DNA from: Antedon mediterranea
Lineage: Eukaryota; Echinodermata; Crinoidea; Comatulida; Antedonidae
Reading direction: 5' to 3'
NCBI RefSeq assembly: GCF_964355755.1
Contig: NC_092672.1
Span: forward strand, 5,208,001-5,272,000
DNA length: 64,000 bases
Below, piece by piece: positions 59,874-64,000 of this stretch. The translations under genes were made by a program, and so were the position numbers. Numbering within the stretch: the stretch's first letter is position 1; every line of letters begins with the position of its first letter. The notes beneath the pieces were generated by a model that was not told the DNA's origin, did not search any database, and saw only the letters and a list, made by a program, of their open reading frames with translations.

Positions 59874-62800
59874 TGACGTCCACGTGACGTGTTTTTAGTT
59901 TCGCCAGACTCGCCCTTCTTTCATTGTCCGTTTTTTTCTTGGTGTACTGTTTTGATGTGGTGGGACACATTTATAATCAAGGTCCCGCAAAAAGGGCACT
60001 CTCTCTTCTCCTTTTTTGAGTTCATATTTTCTTTCACATTGGTAGGCAACCATTTAAACCAGCCGCGTCTCCTTCTAATTCTACACACGAGGAGCCTACG
60101 TCGGTGATTGGTCTCCACGTGACGTGTTTTGATATTCAACACACACTCGCGGACGTTTCTTTTCAGTTATTTAAATTTATAATCAAGGTCCCGCAAAAAG
60201 GGCACTCTCTCTTCTCCTTTTTTGAGTTCATATTTTCTTTCACATTGGTAGGCAACCATTTAAACCAGCTGCGTCTACTTCTAATTCTACACACGAGGGG
60301 CCTACGTCGGTGATTGGTCTCCACGTGACGTGTTTTTAGTTTCGCCAGACTCGCCCTTCTTTCATTGTCCGTTTTTTCTTGGTGTACTGTTTTAATGTGG
60401 CGGGACACATTTATAATCAAGGTCCCGCAAAAAGGGCACTCTCTCTTCTTCTTTTTTGAGTTCATATTTTCTTTCACATTGGTAGGCAACCATTTAAACC
60501 AGCCGGCGTCTCCTTCTAATTCTACACACGAGGGGCCTACGTCGGCGATTGGTCTCCACGTGACGTGTTTTGATATTCAACACACACTCGCGGACGTTTC
60601 TTTTCAGTTATTTAAATTTATAATCAAGGTCCCGCAAAAAGGGCACTCTCTCTTCTCCTTTTTTGAGTTCATATTTTCTTTCACATTGGTAGGCAACCAT
60701 TTAAACCAGCCGCGTCTCCTTCTAATTCTACACACGAGGAGCCTACGTCGGTGATTGGTCTCCACGTGACGTGTTTTGATATTCAACACACACTCGCGGA
60801 CGTTTCTTTTCAGTTATTTAAATTTATAATCAAGGTCCCGCAAAAAGGGCACTCTCTCTTCTCCTTTTTTGAGTTCATATTTTCTTTCACATTGGTAGGC
60901 AACCATTTAAATCAGCTGCGTCTCCTTCTAATTCTACACACGAGGGGCCTACGTCGGTGATTGGTCTCCACGTGACGTGTTTTTAGTTTCGCCAGACTCT
61001 CCCTTCTTTCATTGTCCGTTTTTTCTTGGTGTACTGTTTTGATGTGGCGGGACACATTTATAATCAAGGTCCCGCAAAAAGGGCACTCTCTCTTCTCCAT
61101 TTTTGAGTTCATATTTTCTTTCACATTGGTAGGCAACCATTTAAACCAGCCGGCGTCTCCTTCTAATTCTACACACGAGGGGCCTACGTCGGTGATTGGT
61201 CTCCACATGACGTGTTTTGATATTCAACACACACTCGCGGACGTTTCTTTTCAGTTATTTAAATTTATAATCAAGGTCCCGCAAAAAGGGCACTCTCTCT
61301 TCTCCTTTTTTGAGTTCATATTTTCTTTCACATTGGTAGGCAACCATTTAAACCAGCCGCGTCTCCTTCTAATTCTACACACGAGGGGCCTACGTCGGTG
61401 ATTGGTCTCCACGTGACGTGTTTTTAGTTTCGCCAAACTCGCCCTTCTTTCATTGTTCGTTTTTTCTTGGTGTACTGTTTTAATGTGGCGGGACACATTT
61501 ATAATCAAGGTCCCGCAAAAAGGGCACTCTCTCTTCTCTTTTTTTGAGTTCATATTTTCTTTCACATTGGTAGGCAACCATTTAAACCAGCAGCGTCTCC
61601 TTCTAATTCTACACATGAGGGGCCTACGTCAGTGATTGGTCTCCACGTGACGTGTTTTGATATTCAACACACACTCGCGGACGTTTCTTTTCAGTTATTT
61701 TAATTTATAATCAAGGTCCCGCAAAAAGGGCACTCTCTCTTCTCCTTTTTTGAGTTCATATTTTCTTTCACATTGGTAGGCAACCATTTAAATCAGCTGC
61801 GTCTCCTTCTAATTCTACACACGAGGGGCCTACGTCGGTGATTGGTCTCCACGTGACGTGTTTTTAGTTTCGCCAGACTCTCCCTTCTTTCATTGTCCGT
61901 TTTTTCTTGGTGTACTGTTTTGATGTGGCGGGACACATTTATAATCAAGGTCCCGCAAAAAGGGCACTCTCTCTTCTCCATTTTTGAGTTCATATTTTCT
62001 TTCACATTGGTAGGCAACCATTTAAACCAGCCGGCGTCTCCTTCTAATTCTACACACGAGGGGCCTACGTCGGTGATTGGTCTCCACATGACGTGTTTTG
62101 ATATTCAACACACACTCGCGGACGTTTCTTTTCAGTTATTTAAATTTATAATCAAGGTCCCGCAAAAAGGGCACTCTCTCTTCTCCTTTTTTGAGTTCAT
62201 ATTTTCTTTCACATTGGTAGGCAACCATTTAAACCAGCCGCGTCTCCTTCTAATTCTACACACGAGGGGCCTACGTCGGTGATTGGTCTCCACGTGACGT
62301 GTTTTTAGTTTCGCCAAACTCGCCCTTCTTTCATTGTTCGTTTTTTCTTGGTGTACTGTTTTAATGTGGCGGGACACATTTATAATCAAGGTCCCGCAAA
62401 AAGGGCACTCTCTCTTCTCTTTTTTTGAGTTCATATTTTCTTTCACATTGGTAGGCAACCATTTAAACCAGCCGCGTCTCCTTTTAATTCTACACACGAG
62501 GGGCCTACGTCGGTGATTGGTCTCCACGTGACGTGTTTTGATATTCAACACACACTCGCGGACGTTTATTTTCAGTTATTTAAATTTATAATCAAGGTCC
62601 CGCAAAAAGGGCACTCTCTCTTCTCCTTTTTTGAGTTCATATTTTCTTTCTCATTGGTAGGCAACCATTTAAACCAGCTGCGTCTCCTTCTAATTCTACA
62701 CACGAGGGGCCTATGTCGGTGATTGGTCTCCACGTGACGTGTTTTTAGTTTCGCCAGACTCGCCCTTCTTTCATTGTCCGTTTTTTCTTGGTGTACTGTT

Positions 62801-63232
62801 TTAATGTGGCGGGACACATTTATAATCAAGGTCCCGCAAAAAGGGCACTCTCTCTTCTCCTTTTTTGAGTTCATATTTTCTTTCACATTGGTAGGCAACC
62901 ATTTAAACCAGCCGCGTCTCCTTCTAATTCTACACACGAGGAGCCTACGTCGGTGATTGGTCTCCACGTGACGTGTTTTGATATTCAACACACACTCGCG
63001 GACGTTTCTTTTCAGTTATTTAAATTTATAATCAAGGTCCCGCAAAAAGGGCACTCTCTCTTCTCCTTTTTTGAGTTCATATTTTCTTTCACATTGGTAG
63101 GCAACCATTTAAACCAGCTGCGTCTCCTTCTAATTCTACACATGAGGAGCCTACGTCGGTGATTGGTCTCCACGTGACGTGTTTTGATATTCAACACACA
63201 CTCGCGGACGTTTCTTTTCAGTTATTTAAACT
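59874..63232. repeat. higher-order satellite of about 440 bp, minus strand encodes C2H2-like peptide
   Basis: Fifteen copies of a core of about 155 bases (starts near 59971, 60177, 60411, 60623, 60829, 61061, 61268, 61500, 61707, 61939, 62148, 62381, 62588, 62820, 63028). Two linkers alternate: a (about 76 bases, TAGTTTCGCCAGACTCG...) and b (about 52 bases, GATATTCAACACACACTCG...), in order a b a b b a b a b a b a b a b b. An a+b dimer is 439-440 bp. On the minus strand the core-a joint encodes CPFCGTLIIN followed by VSRHIKTVH, a C-x2-C-x9-H-x4-H pattern, present in every a copy. Linker b supplies both a start and a stop, giving 139-codon frames. Three core copies carry a one-base insertion (CCGGCG) that breaks the frame. 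Confidence 0.93.
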
Positions 63233-63430
63233 GTAGCCTATTACCGTATAATTTTCATCAAAAAGTAAATAAACCAAACACTAATTCACCATAAATCGTA
63301 GTTACTTTATTTGAACGCCTTTTTCATAATACCGTGGACATAATTATACAACATACTGTCAACTTCTTCGCTTATCAACTGACCAAGGAGGACGGACAGA
63401 CACCTTCTGATAACTATTGATTTTGAAGTC

Positions 63431-63600
63431 TAAAGCTCTGTTTACACTCTCAAACTAGTTTGACAAAAAAGTGTGATATGCCTAAATATGGTAGTGATAT
63501 GCCCAAATATAGTAGTGATATGACATCATCATGTCTATATGGGTACCAAGCATCACATTTATAGTCATTAGTCATTTTATAGTGTAGACAGAGCTTTTAT
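63431..63600. mobile_element. MITE, CTCTGTCTACACTATCAAAC family
   Basis: TAAAGCTCTGTTTACACTCT at the left and TAGTGTAGACAGAGCTTTTA at the right, with CTAAATATGGTAGTGATATG and GACATCATCATGTC inside. Confidence 0.7.
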
Positions 63601-64000
63601 ACAACTTCAGTTTGAGTTGCCTTATTCCACTATGGCTGAAAACCTAACCACATGGGTGTATGTTGCAAATGGGGATTATTTTAGACATGATATGAGCTCA
63701 AATACTTTAAAGAATTAAATGTGTTAAGAGTCACTTGACCAAACTCTGAAGCAATTTAATTAATTATTTAATCTGTTTAGCATTTGTTATCAAAGTATTG
63801 GTATCATAAACAGAATTCTACATAAAACCTCTCTCTTTGGGACACCCCTAATAATGGGGACACTTTCGTATTAAATGAATGATGCACAATATCTTTTTCA
63901 AACCCTATTCAGAAGACATGCTAATATAGAGATATTTTGTTGAGCCTAGTTGATATTCTTTGATATAGTACTAGAATGATAAAAAATGAACAAACAAAAT
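63601..64000. other. window end, no gene
   Basis: A pogo-like MITE fragment near 63825-63870 (GGGACACCCCTAATAATGGG). No RING exon of the RNF34-like gene is seen up to the window edge. Confidence 0.35.

Noticed and set aside
58792-59970. A 392-codon minus-strand frame and a 362-codon plus-strand frame across the 24-bp array
   Set aside because: Both exist only because the unit is 24 bases without a stop in these frames; the peptides are pure repeats and show no domain, so no gene is called.
59889-63197. Many overlapping frames of 60-139 codons on both strands in the 440-bp satellite as separate genes
   Set aside because: They are the same monomer read repeatedly, with start and stop supplied by linker b and several frameshifted copies; annotated once as a satellite.

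Overview
The window is animal nuclear DNA: AT-rich, intron-rich (GT/AG introns, short exons) and full of short interspersed repeats, many carrying the palindrome AGGCCT. Gene content and repeat style suggest a marine invertebrate deuterostome, most likely an echinoderm. That assignment is an inference; nothing here names the species.

Layout. (1) 155-11634, minus strand: a 13-exon gene, open at its 3' end, encoding a signal peptide, a fucolectin-like domain, a Ser/Thr linker, an EGF domain, a SEA domain and a GAIN domain ending in a GPS motif. This is the extracellular half of an adhesion-GPCR-like receptor; the membrane part would lie left of base 155. A fold-back transposon interrupted by a Helitron-like insert (6952-9025) sits in one intron. 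(2) 11.6-22.1 kb: a gene desert with a LINE relic, palindromic MITEs, octamer-rich repeats, a terminal-inverted-repeat element and a 2-kb array of a 43-bp repeat. (3) 22396-26977, plus: complete ESS2 (DGCR14), 7 exons, 517 aa, whose upstream region is half of a Mutator-like element. (4) 27333-40867, plus: complete PPM1E/F-type (POPX) protein phosphatase, 7 exons, 674 aa. (5) 43944-47949, minus: two tandem SIRT4-like sirtuins. The upstream copy has every catalytic residue; the downstream copy has Asn for the catalytic His and is probably a pseudoenzyme. (6) 51457-57055, plus: RNF34/RFFL-type ubiquitin ligase with FYVE-like finger and SAP-like helices; the RING exon is not in the window. (7) 57.1-63.2 kb: inside or after that gene, a 5S-rRNA-derived SINE, a Penelope-like relic, a 43-unit 24-bp minisatellite and a 3.3-kb higher-order satellite whose minus strand repeatedly encodes a C2H2-like motif.

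The genes are ordinary single-locus metazoan genes, not an operon. ESS2 and the phosphatase lie head to tail only 355 bp apart. ESS2 is a nuclear spliceosome factor, the phosphatase acts on kinases, the sirtuins are mitochondrial, and the RNF34-like protein is a membrane-associated E3 ligase. The most noteworthy items are the catalytically altered SIRT4 paralogue, the receptor with two self-cleaving domains, the transposon-derived ESS2 upstream region, the Helitron-in-fold-back nest with an exactly restored target, and the coding-like satellite.
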